Below are positions 46,692 to 55,469 of a stretch of 64,000 nucleotides of DNA, piece after piece (the first letter of the stretch is position 1; every line of letters begins with the position of its first letter). Source of the DNA: Celeribacter neptunius. Lineage in GTDB: Bacteria; Pseudomonadota; Alphaproteobacteria; Rhodobacterales; Rhodobacteraceae. Both the position numbers and the translations under genes were made by a program. Where the stretch lies: the NCBI RefSeq assembly GCF_900113955.1, contig NZ_FORH01000001.1:302395-366394 (forward strand), given 5' to 3'. The notes beneath the pieces are model-generated. The model was not told where the DNA came from. It did not search any database and saw only the letters and a program-made list of their open reading frames with translations.

Positions 46692-47348
46692 ATGGATTGG
46701 ATCGAACGGTTTGAAGGGCTGGCAAATCTGGAGCCCAGGGTGCGCGAGCGGCTCGTCGCGCAGTCCCAGATCGTCCATCTGACGCCCGGCACGCTCCTGT
46801 TCGGACCGGGCAAACGCCCCGAGAATCTCCTGATGCTCCTGGAAGGCACGGTGCGGGTGCAGCAGACCACCGAGGGCGGGCGCGAGATCGTGCTCTACCG
46901 GGTGCATGCCGGCGAAAGCTGCGTGATGACCACCGCCTGCCTGTTGGCCTATGAGGATTACGCGGCCGAAGGCGTGGCCGAGACCGATGTCGAAGCGGTT
47001 GCCATTCCGCGTCGGGTGTTCGATGATCTGGTGGCGAAATCCCAGAGTTTCCGGACCTTTGTCTTCTCTGCCTATTCGCGCCGGATCACCGATCTGTTCC
47101 ATGTGATCGAGGAAATCGCCTTTCAGAAGGTTGATATCCGTCTGGCACAGAAGATTCTGCAATTGTCTCTGGGGGCGGGCGAGCTCAAGGCGACGCATGC
47201 GCAATTGGCGGCCGAGCTGGGCACGGCGCGCGAGGTGATCTCACGGCAATTGCAGGAGTTTCAGCGCCGGGGCTGGGTGGAAACCGGACGCGGGCTGGTG
47301 CGTCTCACCGATCGCGAGGCGCTTGATGCGCTGGCGCATTCCGGCTGA
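46692..47348 (+). CDS. Crp/Fnr-family regulator with CX5C pair
   Basis: 218 residues. An N-terminal cupin-like sensor domain (about 10-125) with the PGTLLFGPGKRPENLLMLLEG turn, and a C-terminal winged HTH reading THAQLAAELGTAREVISRQLQEFQ. It lacks the four-cysteine FNR iron-sulfur motif but has Cys77 and Cys83 (GESCVMTTACLL), a spacing that could sense thiols. Position next to sox and a DUF2892 gene suggests sulfur-related control, by inference. Confidence 0.85.
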   Translation: MDWIERFEGLANLEPRVRERLVAQSQIVHLTPGTLLFGPGKRPENLLMLLEGTVRVQQTTEGGREIVLYRVHAGESCVMTTACLLAYEDYAAEGVAETDVEAVAIPRRVFDDLVAKSQSFRTFVFSAYSRRITDLFHVIEEIAFQKVDIRLAQKILQLSLGAGELKATHAQLAAELGTAREVISRQLQEFQRRGWVETGRGLVRLTDREALDALAHSG

Positions 47349-47634
47349 ACGTGGCTTCGATCCCTTACTAGATATTGGTCACGAGGGCGTGCGCTGGACC
47401 GTGGGCTGGCGCAGCAACGCTTGAACGCTGCGCTTTATGTCTGCCACACCCAAAAGAGATCCGAGCGTTGCACGAAGATGGCAATGCGCCTGACCGCCGG
47501 GACGGTCCGGCGCACGCCCGGGCAACTACGTTGCTATTCCGGGCGGTGGTGCAAAGTTCGAAGGTCCCCTTCGTCCCGCAAAGGGGACAAAACATGCCTC
47601 GCGGGGAGGCGGGCCCTGAGGCCCGCGCGTTCGC
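47349..47634. other. Folded intergenic region after the Crp/Fnr gene
   Basis: 286 bases with several inverted repeats. The largest is GGGCGTGCGCTGGACCGT (47385-47402) against ACGGTCCGGCGCACGCCC (47502-47519): 18 pairs as plus-strand RNA counting one G-U. Inside is GCAACGCT/AGCGTTGC (47414-47421/47464-47471). Then come GTCCCCTT/AAGGGGAC (47564/47581) and GCGGGCC-CTGA-GGCCCGC (47609-47626). The last stem probably helps terminate the DUF2892 gene on the minus strand. No protein gene is supported. Confidence 0.55.
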
Positions 47635-47832
47635 TTATTTCTTGCAGGTGTTGATCCCGAGGATCGTATAGAGCAGGCACGAGGACATCAGGCCGGTGGC
47701 CAGCGGGATGATCCCGAGCAGGTAGAGCCAGCGCATCGAGGCCTCGGTGTTGACAAAGAAACCGGCGATCAGGGCGAGGCCCACAACGATGCGCAGGATG
47801 CGGTCCAGCCCGCCGACATTTTTCTTGAGCAT
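47635..47832 (-). CDS. DUF2892 membrane protein
   Basis: 65 residues from the ATG at 47832 (GAAGGG upstream). LKKNVGGLDRILRIVVGLALI, a second helix and the final CLLYTILGINTCKK are typical of DUF2892, which is often found with or fused to rhodanese sulfurtransferases. Two cysteines face one side near the C-terminus. It lies next to the Crp-like gene, convergent with it. Confidence 0.85.
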   Translation of the reverse strand: MLKKNVGGLDRILRIVVGLALIAGFFVNTEASMRWLYLLGIIPLATGLMSSCLLYTILGINTCKK

Positions 47833-47950
47833 GGGAATTCCCTTCAGGATAGAATTGTTAACCACCCTCAGATTAGGCGCTTCCGGACGGCCTGTCAGTG
47901 ACAAACTCACCGCTTGCCGAATTGCCGCAGCGCGGAGATCGCCATGGAGA

Positions 47951-48988
47951 TTACTGCGGGCTCTGGACCCAAAGCTCCATCTCGCCAAGAGGGTCGAGGA
48001 GCGATGCCGCGACGGTTTCGACCTCTTCGATCCGATGCGACCAGTTTGGTGCGCCGTCCTTGTCGATCACGCGGGCGCGGATGCCTTCGAGGAAATCGCT
48101 CTGCCCGATGGCACGGGCGGTATAGCGGAATTCGCCGGCCAAGGCCTCTCTCAGGCTGTCATGCTGGCGCGCCTCCGCAATCAGCCTCCGTGAGGCGGCC
48201 ATTGCGAGCGGGTCGTTCTTGTCGATCAGGCGCAGGGCTTTGGCGGCCAGCTCTCCGGGCGCCTCGGAAAGTGCGGTGCGGAGCTCTGCCAGGCTGTCTT
48301 GCGCGAGCGCCGGAGAGAGGGCCTCGACCGCATCGAGGAGCTCTGGCCGGGTGAAAGGTTTGGCAAAGGCGTCGATCACACAGAGATTGCCGCTTTCGCA
48401 CAGGCGCGTCAGCATCGGCTCCCACAGGTCCTGCGGCACATAGCGGTCGGCGAACCCGGCGCTGATCGCCTCAAATGGCCCCATGCGCCAGGCGGTCAGC
48501 GCGAGAAAATCGCCCAAGCGTCCCGGGGCGCGGGCCAGAAGCAATGTGCCGCCGACATCGGTCACAAGCCCGATGGTGCATTCCGGCAGGCCGATCTGGC
48601 TGGTCTCGCAGACCACGCGTTTGTGCGCATGCCCGCCGATACCGACCCCGCCGCCAAGCGTGAACCCGTGCATGAGGGCGACAACCGGTTTTGGGAACTC
48701 GGCCAGTGCCAGATTCAGGTGATATTCGTCGCGCCAGAAATTCTGGGCGAAGGAGGCGTCGCCACGGGTGCCATGGGCGTAGACCTCGGCAATATCGCCG
48801 CCGGCGCAAAAGGCGCGCGGCCCCGCGCCGTCGATCACCAGGCAATGCACCTCGGGATCATCGCGCCACAATGCGAGCGCGTCGCGGATGCCTTTGCACA
48901 TGCCGGGGGTGAGCGCGTTCAGGGCCTCGGGGCGGTTGAGCGTGATCCGTCCGGCCACGCCCTGTTTGCGGAGAATAAGCTCTGTCAT
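47951..48988 (-). CDS. 3-hydroxyisobutyryl-CoA hydrolase-like enoyl-CoA hydratase family protein
   Basis: 345 residues, longer than a simple crotonase (about 260), as for the HIBYL-CoA hydrolase branch. Blocks are ITLNRPEALNALTPGM, FCAGGDIAEVYAHGTRGD, ALMHGFTLGGGVGIGGHA and PECTIGLVTDVGGTLLLA. It would release 3-hydroxyisobutyrate in valine breakdown. Its neighbour on the same strand upstream is mmsA, which acts two steps later, supporting the assignment. Confidence 0.87.
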   Translation of the reverse strand: MTELILRKQGVAGRITLNRPEALNALTPGMCKGIRDALALWRDDPEVHCLVIDGAGPRAFCAGGDIAEVYAHGTRGDASFAQNFWRDEYHLNLALAEFPKPVVALMHGFTLGGGVGIGGHAHKRVVCETSQIGLPECTIGLVTDVGGTLLLARAPGRLGDFLALTAWRMGPFEAISAGFADRYVPQDLWEPMLTRLCESGNLCVIDAFAKPFTRPELLDAVEALSPALAQDSLAELRTALSEAPGELAAKALRLIDKNDPLAMAASRRLIAEARQHDSLREALAGEFRYTARAIGQSDFLEGIRARVIDKDGAPNWSHRIEEVETVAASLLDPLGEMELWVQSPQ

Positions 48989-49057
48989 GGGGCCAGTCTC
49001 GCCAGCTTGTGCGCCCGGTCAAGGGGGAAGGCGGAATTGCTTGAAATGTATAAGAAA

Positions 49058-49082
49058 GCGGGGCCCAGAAACTGGACCCCGC
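49058..49082 (-). terminator. Intrinsic terminator downstream of mmsA
   Basis: GCGGGGCCCAG-AAA-CTGGACCCCGC with one mismatch; on the minus strand the stem is followed by TTTCTTATAC. Confidence 0.82.
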
Positions 49083-49130
49083 TCGATATTGTTCGAAAAC
49101 CCTGTGCCGTCGGCGACACGGGCAGGGGGA

Positions 49131-50630
49131 TCAGTCGATCGACTTGAAGTTCAGCGCTACGCCGTCCTTGATGCCGGAGAACCAGCGGGCCGAGACCTTC
49201 TTGGTCTTGGTGTAGAATTTGAACGCATCGGGACCGTATTGGTCGAGATCGCCGAAGGCCGATTTCTTCCAGCCGCCGAAGGAGTAATAGGAGAGCGGCA
49301 CCGGGATCGGGAAGTTGACGCCGACCATGCCGACCTCGACCTTGTTGACGAAATCGCGGGCGACATCGCCATCGGCGGTGTAGATCGCCGTACCATTGCC
49401 ATATTGGTTGTCCTGGATCAGCTCGAGAGCATCCTCGTAGCTGTCCTTGCGCACCACCGAGAGCACCGGGCCGAAGATCTCCTGTTTGTAGATCTCCATG
49501 TCCGGGGTGACATTGTCGAACAGGGTCGGGCCGACGAAATAGCCATCCTCATAGCCCTGAATGCTGAGGCCGCGCCCGTCGGTGACCAGCGTCGCACCGG
49601 CGTCTTCGCCGGAGCTGATCAGCCCTTCGATCCGTTCTTTTGCCTGGGCGGTGATCACCGGGCCGTAATCGACATCGTCGCCGGCGGTGTAGGGCGCCAC
49701 TTTCAGTTTCTCGATCTTCGGCACGAGACGTTCGATCAGCGCCTCTGCAGTGTCAGCGCCGACCGGGACGGCGACCGAAATCGCCATGCAGCGTTCGCCC
49801 GCCGCGCCAAAGCCGGCGCCGACCAGCGCGTCAGCGGCCTTGTCCATATCGGCATCGGGCATGATCACCATATGGTTCTTGGCGCCGCCGAAACATTGCG
49901 CGCGTTTGCCATTGGTGGCGGCGCGGCCATAGATGTACTGGGCGATCGGGGTGGAGCCGACGAAGCCGACGGCCTGAATGGTGTCATTGTCGAGGATTGC
50001 GTCCACGGCGTCCTTGTCGCCATGCACCACCTGCAACACACCGTCCGGCAGACCGGCTTCCTTGAAGATCTCGGCGAGCATCAAGGAGGTCATCGGCGTG
50101 CGCTCGGAGGGTTTCAGGATCATGGCATTGCCGGAGGCGATCGCCGGCGACATTTTCCACAGCGGGATCATCGCCGGGAAGTTGAACGGGGTGATGCCAG
50201 CGACGACGCCAAGCGGCTGGCGCATGGAATAGAGATCGATGCCGGTGCCGGCATCCGAGGTGAACTCGCCCTTGATCAGCGACGGCGTGCCCATGCAGAC
50301 CTCGACCACTTCGAGGCCGCGCTGCACATCGCCCTTGGCGTCCGGGATGGTCTTGCCATGTTCGCGCGAGAGGCATTCGGCGAGGCGGTCCATGTTCTCG
50401 TTGATCAATGCGCCGAATTTCATGAAGATGCGAGCCCGGCGCTGCGGGTTCACCTGAGCCCATTCTTTCTGAGCGGCGGCGGCTTTTTCGACGGCGGCGT
50501 CGAGCTCGGCCGGGGTCGCAAGCGGCACTTTGGCGATGACCTCGCCGGTGGCCGGGTTGCGCACTTCGGAGAAGCGCCCGGAGGTGCCGGCGACATAGGC
50601 ACCGTTGATGAAATGTTTCAGCTCTTGCAT
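49131..50630 (-). CDS. mmsA: Methylmalonate-semialdehyde dehydrogenase (CoA-acylating)
   Basis: 499 residues of the aldehyde dehydrogenase family. The catalytic cysteine is in AAGERCMAISVAVPVG, the CoA-type feature GITPFNFPAMIPLWKMSPAIASGN, and the end YSFGGWKKSAFGDLDQYGPDAFKFYTK fits MmsA. It converts methylmalonate or malonate semialdehyde to propionyl- or acetyl-CoA in valine and inositol catabolism. It diverges from a LysR regulator. Confidence 0.95.
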   Translation of the reverse strand: MQELKHFINGAYVAGTSGRFSEVRNPATGEVIAKVPLATPAELDAAVEKAAAAQKEWAQVNPQRRARIFMKFGALINENMDRLAECLSREHGKTIPDAKGDVQRGLEVVEVCMGTPSLIKGEFTSDAGTGIDLYSMRQPLGVVAGITPFNFPAMIPLWKMSPAIASGNAMILKPSERTPMTSLMLAEIFKEAGLPDGVLQVVHGDKDAVDAILDNDTIQAVGFVGSTPIAQYIYGRAATNGKRAQCFGGAKNHMVIMPDADMDKAADALVGAGFGAAGERCMAISVAVPVGADTAEALIERLVPKIEKLKVAPYTAGDDVDYGPVITAQAKERIEGLISSGEDAGATLVTDGRGLSIQGYEDGYFVGPTLFDNVTPDMEIYKQEIFGPVLSVVRKDSYEDALELIQDNQYGNGTAIYTADGDVARDFVNKVEVGMVGVNFPIPVPLSYYSFGGWKKSAFGDLDQYGPDAFKFYTKTKKVSARWFSGIKDGVALNFKSID

Positions 50631-50724
50631 GGAATTCTCCCCGAGATTCTGACCGAAATTTACGTCTTGCCCTCAGTCTAGTCTTGCGAAATTTTGTCAA
50701 ACAGAGCGAAGATTTCAAAAACGT

Positions 50725-50740
50725 TTTGCATTCATGCAAA
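50725..50740. promoter_or_regulatory. TTTGCA-TTCA-TGCAAA palindrome, candidate LysR operator
   Basis: A perfect 6-bp inverted repeat containing TTGC, lying 27 bases upstream of the LysR start and about 95 bases upstream of the mmsA start. A second, weaker symmetric stretch (TTGCGAAATTTTGTCAA) lies closer to mmsA at about 50684-50700. Confidence 0.5.
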
Positions 50741-50766
50741 GCCCTGGAACTGGATCGAAAGCGAGC

Positions 50767-51666
50767 ATGGCGATGAACTGGGATGATCTGCGGGTGTTTC
50801 TGGCGGTGGCGCGGACCGAAAGCCTGTCGGGGGCCGGGCGACAGCTCAAGATCGACCCGGCCACGGTCGGGCGTCGTATCGCCCGGCTGGAAGAGGGGCT
50901 CGGTGTGACCCTGTTCGCCAAATCGCCCCAGGGCTACGAGCTGACGCGCGACGGCGGGCGGCTTCTGGCCCATGCCGAAGCGGCGGAACAGGCCGTGTCG
51001 CTGGGGGCCGAGGACGTCTCGGGCGAAGGTGACGAAGGGCTCAAGGGGGTGATCCGCATCGGTGCCCCGGATGGCTGTGCCAATTACGTGCTGCCCAGGG
51101 TGGTGGCGCGAATCGCGCAGCAGCATCCGCAGCTCGAAGTGCAGATCATTGCCCATCCGCGGCTGTTCAACCTGTCGAAACGCGAGGTGGACCTGGCGGT
51201 GAGCGTCTCGGCGCCGACATCCGGGCGGTTTCTGGTGCAGCGGATCACCGATTATCACCTCTCGCTGGCGGCGATGCGCTGGTATCTGCGCCAACATGCG
51301 CCGATCGAAACGCCCGGGGGGCTCAAGGGCCACAAGATGGTCGGCTATGTGCCGGATCTGATATTCGACAAGGAGCTCGATTATATCGAGGAGATCGGGC
51401 TGGGCCGTGTGGATTTTTCCTCCAACTCGGTTTCGGTGCAGCTCAACATGATCCGCGCCGGGCTCGGCCTCGGGGTCATCCATGATTTCTGCCTGCCCTT
51501 CGTGCCGGGTCTGCAGCGGGTTCTGCCCGAGACCATCCGGCTCAAACGTGCCTTTTGGCTGGTGCGTCACGCCGATGATCGCAAGGTCGAGCGCCTGTCG
51601 CGGTTTTCCGAGCTTCTGGTGCAGATCATGCGCGAGGAGGTCGCCGGGCTCGAGAGCGGGGAGTAA
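50767..51666 (+). CDS. LysR-family regulator, probably of mmsA
   Basis: 299 residues. HTH: DDLRVFLAVARTESLSGAGRQLKIDPATVGRRI. The effector domain (about 90-295) includes GVIRIGAPDGCANYVLP and FSSNSVSVQLNMIRAGLGLGVI. It is divergent from mmsA across a 136-bp spacer, the classic layout for LysR control of the facing gene. The ATG at 50773 is an alternative start. Confidence 0.88.
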   Translation: MAMNWDDLRVFLAVARTESLSGAGRQLKIDPATVGRRIARLEEGLGVTLFAKSPQGYELTRDGGRLLAHAEAAEQAVSLGAEDVSGEGDEGLKGVIRIGAPDGCANYVLPRVVARIAQQHPQLEVQIIAHPRLFNLSKREVDLAVSVSAPTSGRFLVQRITDYHLSLAAMRWYLRQHAPIETPGGLKGHKMVGYVPDLIFDKELDYIEEIGLGRVDFSSNSVSVQLNMIRAGLGLGVIHDFCLPFVPGLQRVLPETIRLKRAFWLVRHADDRKVERLSRFSELLVQIMREEVAGLESGE

Positions 51667-51703
51667 CCGAGACTTATAGGGAGCTTGACAGATTGTCGCA
51701 GTC

Positions 51704-51717
51704 AGTGAACGCTAACA
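51704..51717 (-). promoter_or_regulatory. TGTTAGCG-type palindrome upstream of the CBS gene
   Basis: On the minus strand it reads TGTTAGCGTTCACT, 12 of 14 matching the palindrome TGTTAGCGTTAACA. It lies 54 bases upstream of the CBS start and resembles the sites before both gap genes. Confidence 0.4.
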
Positions 51718-51770
51718 GTCAGGGAGACGCGTAACTGCTGGAAACGGCATTGATCATTTAGGGAGGAACT

Positions 51771-52205
51771 ATGATTGTTGGACAAATCCTGAAAGCCAAG
51801 GCCATTGAGGAAACCATCACCATTCGGCCGGATATGACGGTCGGCGAGGCGGCAGAGCTTCTGTCGTCGCGCAAGATCGGTGCGGTGATCGTCGCGACAG
51901 ATCCGAAGAAACCCGAGGGCATCCTGTCCGAACGCGACATTGTGCGCGAGCTGGGCAAGATCGGCAGCGAGGTTCTGGTGCATAAAGTGTCCGACTTCAT
52001 GACCTCCAAACTGACCAGCTGCAAATCCGATGATACCGCCTTGGCGGTGCTCGAGCGGATGAGCACGGGACGGTTCCGCCATATGCCGGTGATCGAGAAT
52101 GGCGAGATGATCGGCCTTGTCTCGATCGGCGATGTGGTCAAGGCCCGGCTCGATGAGCTGGCGATGGAAAACAATGCGCTCGAAGGCATGATCATGGGGC
52201 ATTGA
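51771..52205 (+). CDS. Two-CBS-domain protein
   Basis: 144 residues made of two CBS repeats: TIRPDMTVGEAAELLSSRKIGAVIV with GILSERDIVREL, and LTSCKSDDTALAVLERMSTGRFRHMPVI with GLVSIGDVVKARLDE. CBS pairs bind adenosine nucleotides and act as energy sensors. No fused effector domain is present, so the partner is unknown. GGGAGGA precedes the start. Confidence 0.9.
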   Translation: MIVGQILKAKAIEETITIRPDMTVGEAAELLSSRKIGAVIVATDPKKPEGILSERDIVRELGKIGSEVLVHKVSDFMTSKLTSCKSDDTALAVLERMSTGRFRHMPVIENGEMIGLVSIGDVVKARLDELAMENNALEGMIMGH

Positions 52206-52242
52206 GCCCGGGTGTCACCACCGCTGCATTTGTGCAGGCGAG

Positions 52243-52258
52243 GAAGGCCCCGGGGCCT
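52243..52258 (+). terminator. AAGGCCCCGGGGCCTT hairpin after the CBS gene
   Basis: A self-complementary 16-mer followed by TCTCC, 38 bases after the CBS stop. Confidence 0.6.
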
Positions 52259-52375
52259 TTCTCCAATTCGGGTGACGCATTTATGACGGATGACGGAGCG
52301 TTTGCGCCGCAAGCCCCTTGATTTCGCAGTCGCAATATTGTTGCGTGCACTGCAGAAAGAGGAGGAGCCGCCACC

Positions 52376-52882
52376 ATGCAATCAAAGATGCGCATCGGAT
52401 TGTACCCTGGGACGTTTGACCCGGTGACCCATGGCCATGGCGACATCATTCGCCGGGCCTGTGCCCTGGTGGACCGTCTGGTGATCGGGGTGGCGATCAA
52501 CCGCGACAAGGGGCCGATGTTCACCCTCGAAGAGCGGGTCGAGATGCTCAAGGATTACACCGCCGGTCTTGCCGAGGACACCGGCTGCGAGATCGTGGTG
52601 CATCCGTTCGAGAACCTGCTCATCCAATGCGCCCGCGACGTCAATGCCACGATCATCATCCGGGGTCTGCGCGCGGTGGCGGATTTCGAATATGAATATC
52701 AGATGGTGGGCATGAACCGGGCGCTCGACAATACGATCGAGACCGTGTTCCTGATGGCCGATGCCCGGCATCAGGCGATTGCTTCGAAACTGGTCAAAGA
52801 GATTGCCCGGCTCGATGGCGATATCTCGAAATTCGTCGCTCCCGAAGTGGAGAAACGGCTTTTGGAAAAGTTCACCGGCTGA
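52376..52882 (+). CDS. coaD: Phosphopantetheine adenylyltransferase
   Basis: 168 residues. The nucleotidyl-transferase motif GLYPGTFDPVTHGHGDIIRRA and the ISGLR-like RGLRAVADFEYEYQMVGMNR block are diagnostic. It adenylates 4'-phosphopantetheine to dephospho-CoA. The start at 52376 follows GAGGAG; an ATG at 52388 is in frame. Confidence 0.96.
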   Translation: MQSKMRIGLYPGTFDPVTHGHGDIIRRACALVDRLVIGVAINRDKGPMFTLEERVEMLKDYTAGLAEDTGCEIVVHPFENLLIQCARDVNATIIIRGLRAVADFEYEYQMVGMNRALDNTIETVFLMADARHQAIASKLVKEIARLDGDISKFVAPEVEKRLLEKFTG

Positions 52883-52966
52883 CCTCTTGGGGCCTTAGGG
52901 AGCCTAGGGCCGTCCTTAGGGCGGTCTCATCACAGGGCGTTCCCGCAAATGGCTGCTGCAAAATGA

Positions 52967-52997
52967 AAAGCCCCGCCGGGAGGAGAGGCGGGGCTTT
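52967..52997. terminator. Bidirectional terminator between coaD and a DUF1127 gene
   Basis: AAAGCCCCGCC, a 9-base loop, GGCGGGGCTTT, with A-rich left flank (U-run on the minus strand). It lies between convergent genes. Confidence 0.85.
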
Positions 52998-53031
52998 GTG
53001 CGTGAAGCCGGTCGCGGTGCGCGGGTGCCGA

Positions 53032-53190
53032 TCAGCCGTAGATCGCATCCCGGGCCAGCGCACAGGCGCGGTCGTGATCGAGATCGAGGTCTGCCTTGAC
53101 CTTGGCGGGCAGGGCGTCGAGTTCGGCGAGTGTGCGGCGGTATTCGGCCCGTTTGCGGGCGGCGGAGGCGAGGGAGACGAGGGTTTTCAT
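53032..53190 (-). CDS. DUF1127-like small protein
   Basis: 52 residues: MKTLVSLASAARKRAEYRRT, then a leucine/acid-rich helix ending ARDAIYG. AAGGA lies 9 bases before the ATG. Length, basic N-terminus and YRRTLAELDALP pattern match short DUF1127 proteins, which in Rhodobacter act as small RNA-binding regulators. A TGTTAGCG half-palindrome lies about 53 bases upstream. Confidence 0.75.
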   Translation of the reverse strand: MKTLVSLASAARKRAEYRRTLAELDALPAKVKADLDLDHDRACALARDAIYG

Positions 53191-53242
53191 CGTGCCGATC
53201 CTTTCGGGGCTTGAGCGTTTCGATGCCCCGGTTATGCGCCTG

Positions 53243-53256
53243 TATGGGCGCTAACA
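53243..53256 (-). promoter_or_regulatory. TGTTAGCG-type site upstream of the small DUF1127 gene
   Basis: Minus strand TGTTAGCGCCCATA; the first eight bases equal those upstream of both gap genes, the second half is degenerate. Confidence 0.35.
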
Positions 53257-53343
53257 CCAATGCCGGTTCGCCAGATTGGATATGCGTTCAGCGCATGGGG
53301 GGGGCGAAAGGCGCATGGGCGCATTGCGCCCGGCCCGGATTGA

Positions 53344-53994
53344 TCAAAACTCCGGGATAACTCCGATGGCGACAAAGCCTTTGAGCACCGCATCGACGGC
53401 GACGGCGGCGAGGATCATGCCCATGACGCGTGACACGATGGCGGCCCCGGTTTCTTTCAGCACTCTGAGGATTGGTTGCGCAGCGATCAGGATCATCAGC
53501 GTGATCAGGAGAACGACCGTCATCATGGAAGCCGTCATGGCCTGATGGGTGATGGAGAAGCGATCATTGTCGGTGAGCATCACCACCGCCAGCATCGCGC
53601 CGGGCGAGGCGATCGACGGCATGGCCAGCGGAAATACGGCGACGCGCCGCGCCTGCATCTGTTGGTCGCGGAGCGGTTTCTCGACTTGGGCCGTCTCGTG
53701 CGAGGGTTTGCCGTCGCCGAAGATCATGGTGAGCGCGAACAGGAAGAGGACGAGCCCGCCCGCGATCTGGAAGGACGGCAGTCCGAGACCGAGCGCGTCA
53801 AGCACGATCTGGCCCAGCAGAATAAAGGCCAGAAGGATGAAAAAGGCGATCAACACCGCCCGTGCCGCGACCATGCGGGCGTATTTCGGCGACAAGCTCG
53901 CGGTGGCACCGATAAAGACGGGCAGGGTGCCGATCGGGTCGATGACCACCCACAGGGTGATGAATTCGCTCAGGAGTGTCGAGAGGTTGGGCAT
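53344..53994 (-). CDS. MarC family inner-membrane protein
   Basis: 216 residues, six helices. Family features: LWVVIDPIGTLPVFIGAT near the N-terminus, FPLAMPSIASPGAMLAVVML in the middle, and VVLLITLMILIAAQPILRVL followed by GAAIVSRVMGMILAAVAVDAVLKG at the end. MarC/UPF0056 proteins have no settled function (not part of multiple antibiotic resistance as first thought). Confidence 0.9.
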   Translation of the reverse strand: MPNLSTLLSEFITLWVVIDPIGTLPVFIGATASLSPKYARMVAARAVLIAFFILLAFILLGQIVLDALGLGLPSFQIAGGLVLFLFALTMIFGDGKPSHETAQVEKPLRDQQMQARRVAVFPLAMPSIASPGAMLAVVMLTDNDRFSITHQAMTASMMTVVLLITLMILIAAQPILRVLKETGAAIVSRVMGMILAAVAVDAVLKGFVAIGVIPEF

Positions 53995-54274
53995 GGGGGA
54001 ACCGGGTGTGTTGGGCTCTTCTGTGTTGAGAGGGCCTTTGTGAATAGCGCGTGGTGAAGAGGAAATGCGGGACAGGGATGTCTTTCACATATCATTCCCG
54101 ATACGGGTCACAAGCCTGATGGTGCGTCTTCACATCAAAACGCCCCGAAGCGTGAGCTCCGGGGCGTCCTTCTCCCGTTCGCGCGGGATAACTGCGTTTC
54201 GTGCGCGAGCGTATCAGGTTCGGCCTTGCAAGGCCAGATGAGCGCAGGCGGGATATGGTCCCGCCCGATCCGTG
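53995..54274. other. Intergenic region between marC and gap
   Basis: 280 bases holding the terminator of the first gap gene and the marC promoter on the minus strand. Nothing else is recognisable. Confidence 0.5.
54140..54167 (-). terminator. Terminator downstream of gap copy 1
   Basis: ACGCCCCG, a 12-base loop, CGGGGCGT; on the minus strand followed by TTTTGATGTG. Confidence 0.82.
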
Positions 54275-55276
54275 TCAGAGGAATTTCGCCATGGCGACAG
54301 CGGTATCGCCCATGCGGTTCGAGAAGCCCCATTCGTTGTCGTACCAGGTCAGGATACGGACCATGGTGCCTTCCATGACCTTGGTCTGGTCGGTGTGGAA
54401 GATCGAGCTGTGGCTGTCATGGTTGAAGTCCGAGGACACCAGCTTGCGGTCGGTATAGCCCAGAACGCCCTTGAGCGGGCCATCGGCGGCCTTGCGGATC
54501 GCATCGTTGATCTCTTCCACGGTGGTCTCGCGCGCGGCCTCAAAAGTCAGGTCGACCACCGAGACATTCGGGGTCGGCACGCGGATCGCGACACCGTCGA
54601 GCTTGCCGGCGAGTTCCGGCAGCACCAGCCCCACGGCTTTCGCAGCACCGGTGGAGGTCGGGATCATCGACAGGGCAGCGGCGCGGGCGCGATACAGATC
54701 CTTGTGCATCGTATCCAGGGTGGGCTGGTCGCCGGTGTAGCTGTGGATCGTGGTCATGAAGCCTTTGACGATACCGATCTCGTCATTGAGGACTTTCACC
54801 ACCGGCGACAGGCAGTTGGTGGTGCAAGACGCGTTGGAGACGATGATGTCATCGGCGGTGAGCACGTCATCGTTGACGCCGAAGACCACGGTCTTGTCGG
54901 CACCGGCGGCAGGGGCCGAGACCAGCACGCGCTTGGAACCGTTCTTCAGGTGCAGCGCGGCTTTTTCCTTGGCGGTGAAGATGCCGGTGCACTCGAGCGC
55001 GATATCGACATCGCCCCAGGGCAGTTCCTCGGGGTTGCGGATGGCGGTCACCTTGATCGGGCCGCGACCGGCGTCGATCGTGTCTTCGGTGAATTTCACC
55101 TCGGACGGGAAACGGCCATGCACCGAGTCGAATTGCAGCAGATGGGCATTGGTCTCGACCGGGCCCAGATCGTTGATTGCGACCACTTCGATATCGGTGC
55201 GACCCGACTCGATAATGGCACGCAAGACATTGCGTCCGATCCGACCAAATCCATTGATTGCGACTTTCACGGCCAT
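54275..55276 (-). CDS. gap: Glyceraldehyde-3-phosphate dehydrogenase, copy 1
   Basis: 333 residues. NAD-binding start [16 protein letters not shown], Asp36 in AINDLGP (the NAD-selective ribose ligand), and the catalytic cysteine in [10 protein letters not shown]. It interconverts glyceraldehyde-3-phosphate and 1,3-bisphosphoglycerate. It is one of two tandem gap genes on the minus strand, with its own terminator and an operator-like palindrome at 55400. Confidence 0.96.
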   Translation of the reverse strand: MAVKVAINGFGRIGRNVLRAIIESGRTDIEVVAINDLGPVETNAHLLQFDSVHGRFPSEVKFTEDTIDAGRGPIKVTAIRNPEELPWGDVDIALECTGIFTAKEKAALHLKNGSKRVLVSAPAAGADKTVVFGVNDDVLTADDIIVSNASCTTNCLSPVVKVLNDEIGIVKGFMTTIHSYTGDQPTLDTMHKDLYRARAAALSMIPTSTGAAKAVGLVLPELAGKLDGVAIRVPTPNVSVVDLTFEAARETTVEEINDAIRKAADGPLKGVLGYTDRKLVSSDFNHDSHSSIFHTDQTKVMEGTMVRILTWYDNEWGFSNRMGDTAVAMAKFL

Positions 55277-55399
55277 AACAGCACCTCCTTGACGCGTTGG
55301 CAGGAGAGGGAACGGAGGATGTCCCCCCTTTATATGACCCGTGCAGCTCCAGGGAGACGCACGGTTGAAACAAGCATGTCGCCCGATGATCTAGCGCGA

Positions 55400-55413
55400 T
55401 GTTAGCGTAAACA
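55400..55413. promoter_or_regulatory. TGTTAGCGTAAACA operator-like site upstream of gap copy 1
   Basis: A near-perfect palindrome 124-137 bases before the gap start. It has the central CG typical of LacI-family operators. The alphaproteobacterial central-carbon regulator CceR/PckR belongs to that family; identity of the binding protein is inferred. Confidence 0.55.
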
Positions 55414-55469
55414 CCATCAAAATTCGCGCCGAATTGCCGACAGTCTTGCCGGCGGGCAAAATGAAAATG

